NCBI RefSeq assembly: GCF_014699075.1
Contig: NZ_JACXAB010000001.1
Span: 310,001 to 374,000 of the forward strand
Direction: 5' to 3'
DNA from: Microvirga sp.
GTDB lineage: Bacteria > Pseudomonadota > Alphaproteobacteria > Rhizobiales > Beijerinckiaceae
Length of the DNA stretch: 64,000 bases
In this document: in pieces, positions 24,570-32,264 of the stretch
Layout of the letters: every line of letters begins with the position of its first letter
Numbering within the stretch: position 1 is the first letter of the stretch
Notes under the pieces: generated by a model
Seen by the model: only the letters and a program-made list of their open reading frames with translations
Told to the model about the DNA's origin: nothing
Database searches by the model: none
Position numbers and translations under genes: made by a program

Positions 24570-25735
24570 TTGCGCCGTTCCAGGATGGAAACGTAGTTGG
24601 CGACGGCCGCGCCGCCCATGTTGAAGACGCCCGCGAGTTTGGCGTCCGGGATCTGCATGTCGCCAGCCTGATTCATGAGCTGGAGGCAGGCCATGATATG
24701 CATCGACACGCCGGTGGCGCCGATTGGATGGCCCTTCGACTTGAGGCCGCCGGATGGATTGATCGGCAGGCGGCCGTCTTTCTCGGCGATGCCCTCCCGC
24801 ACGATGCGGTAGCCCTCGCCTGGTGCGGCCAATCCCATCGCCTCGTATTCGATGAGCTCGGCGATGGTGAAGCAGTCATGGGTCTCCACGAGATCGAGGT
24901 CGTCCAGTGTCACGCCTGCATGAGCCCGCGCCTTCTCCCATGCCATCCGTGCACCGGCAAAGGCCGTCGGGTCGCGTCGCGATAGGGGCAGAATGTCATT
25001 GACATGCTGGCGGGTGCGGAAGGCAATTGCCTGCTGGAGCCGTTCGGCCGTCTCCTCGTCGGCCACGACGAGCGCAGCTGCTCCATCCGAGATCAGTGAG
25101 CAGTCGGTCCGCCGCAGCGGGGCCGCCACATAGGGGTTCTTGTCGGAGACCGCATTACAGAACTCAAAACCGAAGTCGCGTCGCATCTGCGCATAGGGAT
25201 TTGCGACGCCATTCCTGTGGTTTTTGGCGGAGATGCGAGCAAGTTCCTCGCTTCGGTCGCCATAGCGCTGGAAGTAGTTCTGGGCGATCCGGCCAAACAC
25301 CCCGGCGAAGCCGCCATCGATGTCGGCCTCTTCCTTCCTGTAGGAGGCGCTCAGCAGGATATCGCTGGTTTCAACCACAGACTTGGCAGTCATCTTCTCG
25401 GCTCCGACGACGAGAGCGATGCGCCCGCGTCCGCTCTCGATGAAGTCGAGGGCTGTGTAGATTGCGGCCGACCCGGTCGCGCAGGCATTCTCCAGACGGG
25501 TCGACGGGACGTGGGCGAGAGCCGGCTGATCGAGCGCAACCTGAGCGGCCTCGAATCCCTGTTTCGAGAAGCCGTTGTTCATGACACCGACGTAAATCCC
25601 ATCGACATCCTCAGGTCCAACCCCAGCGTGAGCGAGGGCCTCACCCGAAACTCTGGCCATCAGGCTTTCGACATCGGGATCTTCCAGTTTGCCGAAGGGC
25701 GTATGGGCCCAGCCAACGATGCAAGCACGTGCCAT
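24566..25735 (-). CDS. Thiolase-fold protein, SCP2/acetyl-CoA acetyltransferase-like
   Basis: A 389-residue thiolase-superfamily protein. The nucleophilic Cys is in ENACATGS, the His in THDCFT, and GGLKSKGHPIGATG carries the second His. The C-terminal Cys of classical thiolases (CxGGG) is missing: the protein has FNMGGAAV there. This matches the SCP-x/lipid-transfer-like thiolase group often found in steroid, terpenoid or other degradative operons, whose members may cleave or condense, and sometimes act as aldolases with a DUF35 partner. No DUF35 gene is nearby. It is the first enzyme gene behind the TRAP genes. Confidence 0.9.
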   Translation of the reverse strand: MARACIVGWAHTPFGKLEDPDVESLMARVSGEALAHAGVGPEDVDGIYVGVMNNGFSKQGFEAAQVALDQPALAHVPSTRLENACATGSAAIYTALDFIESGRGRIALVVGAEKMTAKSVVETSDILLSASYRKEEADIDGGFAGVFGRIAQNYFQRYGDRSEELARISAKNHRNGVANPYAQMRRDFGFEFCNAVSDKNPYVAAPLRRTDCSLISDGAAALVVADEETAERLQQAIAFRTRQHVNDILPLSRRDPTAFAGARMAWEKARAHAGVTLDDLDLVETHDCFTIAELIEYEAMGLAAPGEGYRIVREGIAEKDGRLPINPSGGLKSKGHPIGATGVSMHIMACLQLMNQAGDMQIPDAKLAGVFNMGGAAVANYVSILERRK

Positions 25736-25825
25736 ATATGCAATTCCTTCAATCTATGATCGTGTGAAAGCGTTGTCGTAAGTTTCCTGGCCGGGCAGCC
25801 CTGACGGACCGTCCGACGGTGATCA

Positions 25826-27697
25826 TCAGAGGAGTCCGACTGAAACCCACGGCACCGTAGCGATGATGATGAGGCCCACGAGAAGCGCGACGAGGTAGGG
25901 CCAAATCGCGCCGATGGCTTCATCCGGCGGGACGTTGCCGATCTTGCAGGCGAGATAGAAACCTACCCCGATCGGCGGCGCCATGAGGCCGATGTTCATC
26001 GCAGTCACGATGACCATCGCGTAGTGGATGTCGTTGATTCCGAGGTTCTTCGCGATGGGGAACATGAGCGGAGCCATGAGCACGATGGCAGGCAGGCCCT
26101 CGAGCACGCTGCCCAGGATCAGGAAGACCACGATGGTCACGGCCATGAACGAGAGCCAGCCGCCGGGCAGCCCCGTCATGAATGTCGCGAGGCTCTGGGC
26201 AACGCCCGCCTGTGTGATTGCCCACGCCATCGCAAGGGCGGTGCCGAGGATCAGCAGGATCGAACCGGTGAGGGCCGCCGTTTCCACGAGCATGGCGTAG
26301 AACGTGCGCCATCCGATGCCCCCGTAGAGGACGATGCCGACGAACAGTGCATAGATCACCGCAATGGTCGACACCTCGGTAGCCGTCGCCACCCCGCCGG
26401 CCACCGTGCTGCGGATGAGGAACGGCAGAACGAGGGCAGGCGCTGCAACGAGGAGAGTGCGCCCCATCAAAGAGATGGGCGCCCGGCGCACCTTGGACAT
26501 GTCTTCGTGCCGGCTCTTCCAACGAGCCAGGATCGCCAGGACCGCGAGCAGGACCATGGCGACAACGATGCCGCTGGTGAACAGGCCCGCGATGGAAACG
26601 CCCGCGACCGAGCCGAGCACGATCAGCACGATGCTGGGCGGCACGGTGTCGGCCATGGCAGCGCCCGTCGCGAGCAGTGCGATCATCTCCCGCGGGCTGT
26701 GGCCGCGCCGCTTCATCTCCGGGAACAGTGCAGGAGCGACTGTGGCCATATCGGAGACCTTGGAGCCGGAAATGCCGGAGACCACGAAGAGCGAGCCGAG
26801 CAGCACATAGGACATGCCAGCGCGGACATGGCCGAGCAGCGAAGCCAGGAAATCGATGATGGCCTTCCCCATGCCGGTGGCATCGAGGATGCAGCCCAGG
26901 AAGACGAAGATCGGAACCGACAGCAGGATGAGGCCGGACATGCCCTCGTCCATTCGGCCGATCATGACGAAGGTCGGGACCTGCGTCGCGAAGGCAAGGT
27001 AGCTCAGCGTGCCGATTCCGAAGCAGAACGCGATGGGAACGCCGGCGACGAGGCATGCGGCGACGAATACCACGAGGAAGAGAACGATCTTGGCATTGCC
27101 GAGTCTGACGAGGGAGGGCGAGAAGTACCACAGCAAGCCGGCGATCACGGCAATTGCGAGGGCCGAGATGATCAGGTCGCGCCACGTTGAAGTCCGGAGG
27201 GCATACGCGAGAACGATCCCCAGCATGGCTATCATGCCGAAAGGAATGGCGGCCGCGCGGAAGGTATTCGGGATTTCCAGTGCGGCAGTGGTGATATACC
27301 ACTCCTCCATCGCATAGTCGAAGGCCGGTGCGACGAGCGACAGAAGGAAGGAGACGATTACCAGAAGTCCGAAGGTCTCCACGAACCGCTGTACCCGTTC
27401 CGGCATCATGTTGAGGAACAGCGTCAGCCTGAGGTGCTCGTTGCGGTCGAGTGCGATCGCGGACCCGAGCATCGCCAGCCACAGAAAGCACAGCGATGCG
27501 ACTTCATCGATCCACACCACCGGAAGCGAGAATACATACCGGGAGATCACGCCTGCCAGCAGCAGGACAATGATGGCCACGAGCAGCGCCGACGAGATAA
27601 TTTCGAAGGGCCTGAGAAGGCGGGAGCCCTGCCGGACTTCGCCTTCGACGACGGGCAATGATTCCGGCGCGGCGAGTACGTGTGCAGAGGAAGCCAT
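25826..27697 (-). CDS. TRAP transporter permease, fused DctQM, cluster 2
   Basis: About 623 residues, DctQ part first (VWIDEVASLCFLWLAMLGS) then DctM (SGSKVSDMATVAPALFPEM, ADTVPPSIVLIVLG, LMAPPIGVGF). ATG 27697 has AGGAG ten bases before it; in-frame sequence continues upstream to 27850 but is polar and not conserved-looking. The protein is closely related to the DctQM of cluster 1, more so in the DctM half than in the loops, so the two clusters share a transporter ancestor. It follows its own DctP gene, an order opposite to cluster 1 where the two are divergent. Confidence 0.93.
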   Translation of the reverse strand: MASSAHVLAAPESLPVVEGEVRQGSRLLRPFEIISSALLVAIIVLLLAGVISRYVFSLPVVWIDEVASLCFLWLAMLGSAIALDRNEHLRLTLFLNMMPERVQRFVETFGLLVIVSFLLSLVAPAFDYAMEEWYITTAALEIPNTFRAAAIPFGMIAMLGIVLAYALRTSTWRDLIISALAIAVIAGLLWYFSPSLVRLGNAKIVLFLVVFVAACLVAGVPIAFCFGIGTLSYLAFATQVPTFVMIGRMDEGMSGLILLSVPIFVFLGCILDATGMGKAIIDFLASLLGHVRAGMSYVLLGSLFVVSGISGSKVSDMATVAPALFPEMKRRGHSPREMIALLATGAAMADTVPPSIVLIVLGSVAGVSIAGLFTSGIVVAMVLLAVLAILARWKSRHEDMSKVRRAPISLMGRTLLVAAPALVLPFLIRSTVAGGVATATEVSTIAVIYALFVGIVLYGGIGWRTFYAMLVETAALTGSILLILGTALAMAWAITQAGVAQSLATFMTGLPGGWLSFMAVTIVVFLILGSVLEGLPAIVLMAPLMFPIAKNLGINDIHYAMVIVTAMNIGLMAPPIGVGFYLACKIGNVPPDEAIGAIWPYLVALLVGLIIIATVPWVSVGLL

Positions 27698-27810
27698 ATC
27701 CAATGCTCCTTTGGATTTGTCGGGATCCCGTCCGATGGAGGGAGGGTCATCCACGGAGGGGACGACCCTGAGACCTCTAATGCAGCGGCGTGATCGCTGA
27801 CACTGACGCG

Positions 27811-28830
27811 CTACGCCAGGGTGCCGACGGATTTCTCGAGGATTGCCCAAGCCTCGTCACCGTACTTGCCCTTCCATTCGGCATAGAACCCGGCTTGGCG
27901 CAGCTTGTCGCGGAACGGCGCCGGATCGGGCTGGTTGATAACCATGCCCTTCGCGGCAAGCTCCTGCTGGAGGCTTGCATTGAGCTTGGCCACGTCCTCC
28001 CGCTCCTTCTCCGCCGCAGCATTGACATGCTTGGCCACGATAGTGCGGACATCCTGGGGTAGCCGCTCCCATGCGCGCCGATTGCCCAGGAACCAGAAGC
28101 CGTCCCACATGTGGTTGGTCATGGAGAGGTGTTTCTGCACCTCGAACAGCTTCGCCGTCGAGATGATCGCCAGCGGGTTCTCCTGACCGTCGACGACCTT
28201 GGTCTGAAGAGCGGTATAGGTCTCGTTGAAGTTGATCGAGGTGGGCGCAGACTCGAACGCCTTGTACATGGACGTCCAGAGCGGCGAGACCGGCACCCGG
28301 ATCTTGAAGCCCTTCAGGTCGTCGGGCGTGTTGATCGGCTTCGTCGACGACGTGGTCTGGCGGAAGCCGTTGTCCCAGATCTTGTCCATGACAACGAGGT
28401 TCACCTTGGCGATCTGCTGGCGGACATAAGCGCCCAGGTCCCCGTCCATGGCCTTCCAGACTGATGCGTAGTCCGGGAAGGCGAAGCCTACCCCGTTGAT
28501 GGAGGCGGCTGGCACGAGCGTTGACAGGATCAGCCCCGACAGAGTGAAGAACTCGACGCCGCCCGAGCGTACCTGGCTGAGCGTGTCAGTATCGGAGCCG
28601 AGCTGGCTGCTAGGGAAGATTTGCAGATCAAAACGGCCATTGGTCTCAGCCTTGATCGCCGCGGCCATTTCCTGAGCCCGCACGTTCATCGGATGGGTTA
28701 TGGGTAGGTTGTTGGCGTATTTGTACGTGAACTCGGCCTGCTGTGCGCGTGCGATGAACGGCGCCCCTACAACCCCGCCTGCGAATGCGGTTGAGCCGGC
28801 AATGAGCAGACGGCGACGAGAGATAATCAT
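27811..28830 (-). CDS. TRAP transporter substrate-binding protein (DctP family), cluster 2
   Basis: A 339-residue DctP-type periplasmic binding protein. The signal has twin Arg (IISRRRLLIAG) and a hydrophobic core ending IARAQQ. YKYANNLPITHPMN and LKGFKIRVPVSP match the cluster 1 DctP region by region, and the Arg in IRVP is the conserved carboxylate binder. First gene of the 11-gene operon, with a perfect palindrome at 28883-28899 in its leader. The imported compound should be a carboxylic acid, which the CoA ligase downstream then activates. Confidence 0.9.
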   Translation of the reverse strand: MIISRRRLLIAGSTAFAGGVVGAPFIARAQQAEFTYKYANNLPITHPMNVRAQEMAAAIKAETNGRFDLQIFPSSQLGSDTDTLSQVRSGGVEFFTLSGLILSTLVPAASINGVGFAFPDYASVWKAMDGDLGAYVRQQIAKVNLVVMDKIWDNGFRQTTSSTKPINTPDDLKGFKIRVPVSPLWTSMYKAFESAPTSINFNETYTALQTKVVDGQENPLAIISTAKLFEVQKHLSMTNHMWDGFWFLGNRRAWERLPQDVRTIVAKHVNAAAEKEREDVAKLNASLQQELAAKGMVINQPDPAPFRDKLRQAGFYAEWKGKYGDEAWAILEKSVGTLA

Positions 28831-28882
28831 GTAAACCTCCTGGCAGGTCTCACCGGACCTTTGCGTTTCCTTGGATGTTTTG

Positions 28883-28899
28883 GGTCCATCCGATGGACC
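28883..28899. promoter_or_regulatory. Perfect 17-nt palindrome, candidate IclR operator
   Basis: GGTCCATC-C-GATGGACC is a perfect inverted repeat with 8-bp arms around one central base, 53 bases upstream of the DctP start and about 100 upstream of the IclR start. The length and symmetry suit an IclR-family dimer site. Whether it lies in the promoter or the leader is unknown. Confidence 0.5.
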
Positions 28900-28937
28900 T
28901 TCTTATTTTCTCAGGCTAACAAGAACGGTAGATTGTG

Positions 28938-28948
28938 GTTTGTCAAAC
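28938..28948. promoter_or_regulatory. Palindrome GTTTGTCAAAC with embedded TTGACA
   Basis: An 11-base inverted repeat (GTTTG-T-CAAAC). Its complement contains TTGACA, a consensus -35 box reading toward the TRAP operon, but I see no good -10 at 16-18 bases. It could be a second regulator site or a promoter element shared by the divergent genes. Confidence 0.3.
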
Positions 28949-29002
28949 AGTTGTTGTTTCCCCTCTGATCAACACGTCAGGAGCGTCTGAAAGGTCCACA
29001 TA

Positions 29003-29860
29003 ATGGAACACCCAAGGAGCACTTCAGCCAAGAAGGCCGTGCAGGTGATCGGCGATGCTGCTGCCGGTGGCGCTCAAAGCATTGACCGTGCCGCCACCCT
29101 GCTCCTCCTCGTCGGTCGAGCGGGGCCGTTCGGTGCTCGCCTCTCGGAGATTGTAGAGCAATGCGATCTTCCCAAGCCTACTGTCCGGCGGATGCTTCTC
29201 GCTCTCGTAAGAGCAGGCCTTCTCGACCAGGATCCAGAAACACGACGCTACTACATCGGACCTGAGATCTACGTTCTAGGCACCCTCGCAAGCGCTCGTT
29301 TCGGCATACATCCAATCTCTCTCCGTTCTCTCGTGCGGCTGAGCCAGGAGACTGGCGACACAGCCTTCCTGTCGGTCCCTCGAGGCGTCTACTCCATTTG
29401 CGTCCATCGCGAGGAAGGGCCGTACCCAATCCGGGTCCATGCGCTTCACGCCGGCGACCGCCACCCTCTAGGAGTAGGAGCCGGAAGTCTTGCCCTGTTG
29501 TCTGCCTTGCAGGACCATGAGGTGGAGGAAGTCCTGGCCGCGAACGCGGAAGTCTTAGCTGAGAAATATCCCAACCATTCGCCATCCGTACTCCGCACGC
29601 TCGTCCAGGAGACCCGGGCGAAGGGTTACGCGCTCAATCCGGGCCTGATACTCCAGAACTCCTGGGGTGTCGGCGTTCCCATCCGTGGTGTGGATGGCCG
29701 ACCTATCGGTGCGCTCTCCATTGCTGCGATCGAAAGTCGGTTGAGCGAAGCCCGCCAGAGAGAGATCGCTTCGCTTCTCAAGAAGGAAGCAACTTGGATA
29801 GAGATGCGCCTGAGCGAGGTCGGCACTACCGACAAGCCGTCGAGGAAAAAGACCAGATAA
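29003..29860 (+). CDS. IclR-family transcriptional regulator
   Basis: A 285-residue IclR regulator: winged helix at about residues 25-85 (SIDRAATLLLLVG, LSEIVEQCDLPKPTVRRMLLALVRAGLL), then the GAF-like effector domain (about 110-275; GDTAFLSVPRG, PLGVGAGSLALLSAL, GVGVPIRGVDGRPIGALSIAA). It has an unusually polar N-terminal extension of about 25 residues. The gene is divergent from the 11-gene TRAP/CoA operon and very likely controls it in response to an aromatic or other acid or its CoA ester. Confidence 0.92.
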   Translation: MEHPRSTSAKKAVQVIGDAAAGGAQSIDRAATLLLLVGRAGPFGARLSEIVEQCDLPKPTVRRMLLALVRAGLLDQDPETRRYYIGPEIYVLGTLASARFGIHPISLRSLVRLSQETGDTAFLSVPRGVYSICVHREEGPYPIRVHALHAGDRHPLGVGAGSLALLSALQDHEVEEVLAANAEVLAEKYPNHSPSVLRTLVQETRAKGYALNPGLILQNSWGVGVPIRGVDGRPIGALSIAAIESRLSEARQREIASLLKKEATWIEMRLSEVGTTDKPSRKKTR

Positions 29861-30245
29861 GCTTGGACACACCGGCACCCGCTCCACGGCTTCCCTTGCT
29901 CTCGAAACCTCATAGCACCACTGCCTGCGGGTGACTGTGAAGACCGTGCCGGTGTCTGCCTGAGTATCCAAACATTGCGTGGCAGGATGGCGGAGCCAGC
30001 CTGCTGGTGGCGACGAACTGCGCCTCGACCGAGGGTGGCATACGGAGGGGCGATTATGGCCTAGCTGCACCATCCGCCTTGGCTCTCTCACATGGATTGA
30101 GGAAGCAGCTACGACCAGTGGGAGCTGGTGACTCATACTGTGAGCAATGGGGGAGAAACCACCCTGCACTTCGCTGCCATCCTCTATGCGCTGCCGCCGC
30201 GGGTAATCTGGTCCGCCTGTCTCCCAGCTCAAGTTGTGTGGCGCC
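29861..30245. other. Intergenic stretch with a wide inverted repeat, no gene
   Basis: About 385 bases behind the IclR gene. ACACCGGCAC (29869-29878) is repeated in reverse complement at 29946-29955, 67 bases apart. Open frames here lack ribosome binding sites and protein character. This begins the sparse accessory region. Confidence 0.4.
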
Positions 30246-30514
30246 GGGCCCATGGCAGTCCCAAAGCCTCTCGGGCGAGTTCACCAGAGGCAGCAACCAG
30301 CGAGAAGCGTTCAGCAACCCGGCAAATCTGCCCGTCTGGAGATTGGCAATCGCCGAGCAGATGCCGTGATATGTCTTCGATCCTGCGCCCGATTTTTATC
30401 GGCCACTGGCCTCGGATCACATGCAATCACCTCCACGAAAGCTGGCCCGGCTGTACCGTAAATGCGCGCAGCCGTTTCCTTCAGCCGGTTTGCGAAAGCC
30501 GCTGGCTCGGAGAG
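30246..30514 (-). pseudogene. DUF927-like protein, C-terminal fragment with frameshift
   Basis: Two adjacent reading frames together give the C-terminal part typical of DUF927/primase-like proteins of integrative elements: AAFANRLKETAARIYGTAGPAFVEVIA in one frame (from about 30514 to 30395), then DGQICRVAERFSLVAASGEL and AREALGLPWA in another (about 30340 to 30246). A single frameshift near 30395 separates them. The large N-terminal part with the ATPase domain is absent. I read this as the remnant of a mobile-element replication gene, on the same strand as the integrase relic upstream. Confidence 0.6.
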
Positions 30515-30584
30515 GCGTGCGCCGCGCTGGCAAAGCAACATGCTCCAATAGGCGTGGCGCGAAGGCAGTGCCCTCCCCAAGGGC

Positions 30585-30863
30585 TCAAGCTCGATGCAGC
30601 CAAGTGCGGAGGCGGCCGGAATGGGGATCCCACCCAGCAATATCGTTGGCTTGGCCCCAGAGATCGACAATCAGGATCAGAGTGATGCGCTCGAGTTCCA
30701 TCTCAAATCTGAGATGCTCCTCAAAAGTGACGGTCTCTCCATCAGCCCACGCGACGCGGCCTGTGCGCGAAGGAAGTAGCATAAATAGGCTTTTGGACGC
30801 GACGCCGAGGTGGATGAGGATATTGACGTCCTCTACTGGTAGCGATGGATGCGCATAGAACAT
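30585..30863 (-). other. Unrecognised open frame between the two relics
   Basis: A 92-codon frame with protein-like composition (LPVEDVNILIHLGVASKS, FEEHLRFEMELERITLILIVDLWG). I do not recognise it and see no ribosome binding site. It may be part of a third decayed element gene, joined to the integrase relic by a deletion, or chance. Confidence 0.25.
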
Positions 30864-30888
30864 GCCAGAGAGGTACTCGGTGGTAAGA

Positions 30889-31365
30889 CCAGAGCGGCTT
30901 TAGGACCTCCAAGACGTGGTCCGTCGTCACTTGGTCGAAGGGGGCGCTGCGAATGGAGCTACAACGGGTCTGAAGTGTCATGCGCCATTGATCCCGGTGC
31001 TTCGGGTTCCGCCACCCGAGTTCCAGAGAGGCGATAACCTCATCAGCCATCTCACCAAAGGTTGGAATGGCTCGGGCGGCCTTCTTGGACTCAAGCGGGT
31101 TGCGGCCACTCGCGAGGATAGTTCGAGCCGCTGCGGTCAACTCTCGAGCTTGAGGGAGCGTCACTGAGTGAGCACTGCCGAGACCCATCTCCTTGAGTTT
31201 GCCGGGGCCTGCCTGCCCTGGCTCCCTTCATCGAAACAGAAAGACCCACCGGCGGCGTGAACCATCAGGCGAGATAGCGAGGCAAAGCCCCCCATCAGCG
31301 TGGCGGCTAGGTTATTTCAGTGTAGCGGCACTTCTTGCGGATCAGCGATTAACAGACCGCGCCAT
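30889..31365 (-). pseudogene. Tyrosine recombinase (P4/DUF4102-type integrase), decayed N-terminal two fifths
   Basis: Starting at ATG 31365 one frame reads like the N-terminal and core-binding domains of a prophage/island integrase: MARSVNR, then RHADGGLCLAISPDG, RRRWVFLFR, EMGLGSAHSVTLPQAREL, TFGEMADEVI, GWRNPKHRDQWRMTLQT and DQVTTDHVLEVLKPLW. Three in-frame stop codons interrupt it (31342-31344, 31312-31314 and 31228-31230; the last replaces what is usually Trp). Similarity ends at 30889 and the catalytic domain with the R-H-R-Y residues is missing. The gene is therefore inactive; it marks an old integrated element. Confidence 0.8.
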
Positions 31366-31816
31366 GCTCATGCCGGATCAGGCCCCAACATGGCCCTAAC
31401 AGCAGATCTGGATCTTAATGGGAGCAGATAGACGATCTCAAAGGCGTTTCCGGCGCAACGCCCTGCTTATGCATTTCTTTTTATATCTATGTGAATATCT
31501 AGAGACCAGAGTATAACGGACGCTCCCTTCCACCAATATCTGCCCCAAAGCGTTGAACTGCAACCATTTTTGAGCCTTCTCTAGCAGCCAGAGGCATCCG
31601 AGCTGACGCTGCGCTACCGGCAGCTAACCGGATGTACGACGCATCATCCTTCTCCGGCAATTATCACCTATTCGAGTAGGACGGATTCAAACTGAGCGCT
31701 GATTTTTCGCGGAGGCGGAAGTCCGGAAACACTCATACACAGTTCGTGAAGGAATAGGCCGGCAGCCGCGTGCGTTTGCCAACCATGCATTTTCACCCAA
31801 CGCACAGGATAGGCGC
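31366..31816. other. Stretch without recognised gene
   Basis: About 450 bases upstream of the integrase relic. One minus-strand frame (31668-31895) is open but has no ribosome binding site and overlaps a better plus-strand candidate. No tRNA or clear attachment-site repeat is visible. Confidence 0.45.
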
Positions 31817-31960
31817 ATGACCCCGGCTCAAGATTCACAAAACATCCATTCGGAACTGATGGATAGCTCCGCCGGCCCTTCGCTCGGGCGGGCATCGTTC
31901 CTCTTCGTGACCTCCGTCAGCTCTTTCATCGGCGCGAGCCTCTTGCTCGCCAGCATCTGA
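31817..31960 (+). CDS. Possible 47-residue single-TM small protein
   Basis: ATG at 31817 is preceded by AGGATAGG at suitable distance. The frame encodes a polar first half (MTPAQDSQNIHSELMDSSAG) and one hydrophobic C-terminal helix (ASFLFVTSVSSFIGASLLLASI) before TGA. Such N-out or tail-anchored miniproteins are common in Rhizobiales, but there is no known family here. It is 48 bases upstream of the next small gene on the same strand. Confidence 0.4.
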   Translation: MTPAQDSQNIHSELMDSSAGPSLGRASFLFVTSVSSFIGASLLLASI

Positions 31961-32008
31961 CAAGACAGCGCCGGAATATTCCTACCTTCGGGAGCAGGAG
32001 GCCTCATC

Positions 32009-32239
32009 ATGAGCAAAGTCAGAGCCGACCCAACAGTTGAGCTCGTGGCCCGGGCAATCTACGAGGCTGAGCAACACGTGCGCTCATGGGACAACGGGTC
32101 TGCGCACAGCAGAGAGCGCTCCCGGGAGTATGCTCGGAATGCCATCAGACTGCTGAACGACGACATCGGCGTTCTTCTCTTCGCGTTGAACGAGGCTGTC
32201 GCAGAGCACTCTCGGCAAAGTTCGAGAGCGGCAACCTAA
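32009..32239 (+). CDS. Small hypothetical protein
   Basis: A 76-residue hydrophilic, helix-rich protein (VELVARAIYEAEQHVRSW, NAIRLLNDDIGVLLFALNEA). The start has an excellent ribosome binding site, AGGAGG seven bases before ATG 32009. No signal peptide, TM segment or motif is visible. Function unknown. Confidence 0.6.
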   Translation: MSKVRADPTVELVARAIYEAEQHVRSWDNGSAHSRERSREYARNAIRLLNDDIGVLLFALNEAVAEHSRQSSRAAT

Positions 32240-32264
32240 TAAATCCCACGCTGATGGTTGAGAT

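Noticed and set aside
25920..27491. Alternative-frame open frames of 523 (minus) and 388 codons (plus) over the second DctQM gene
   Set aside because: Low-quality compositions (His/Arg/Asp-rich) that follow the GC pattern of the membrane protein gene.
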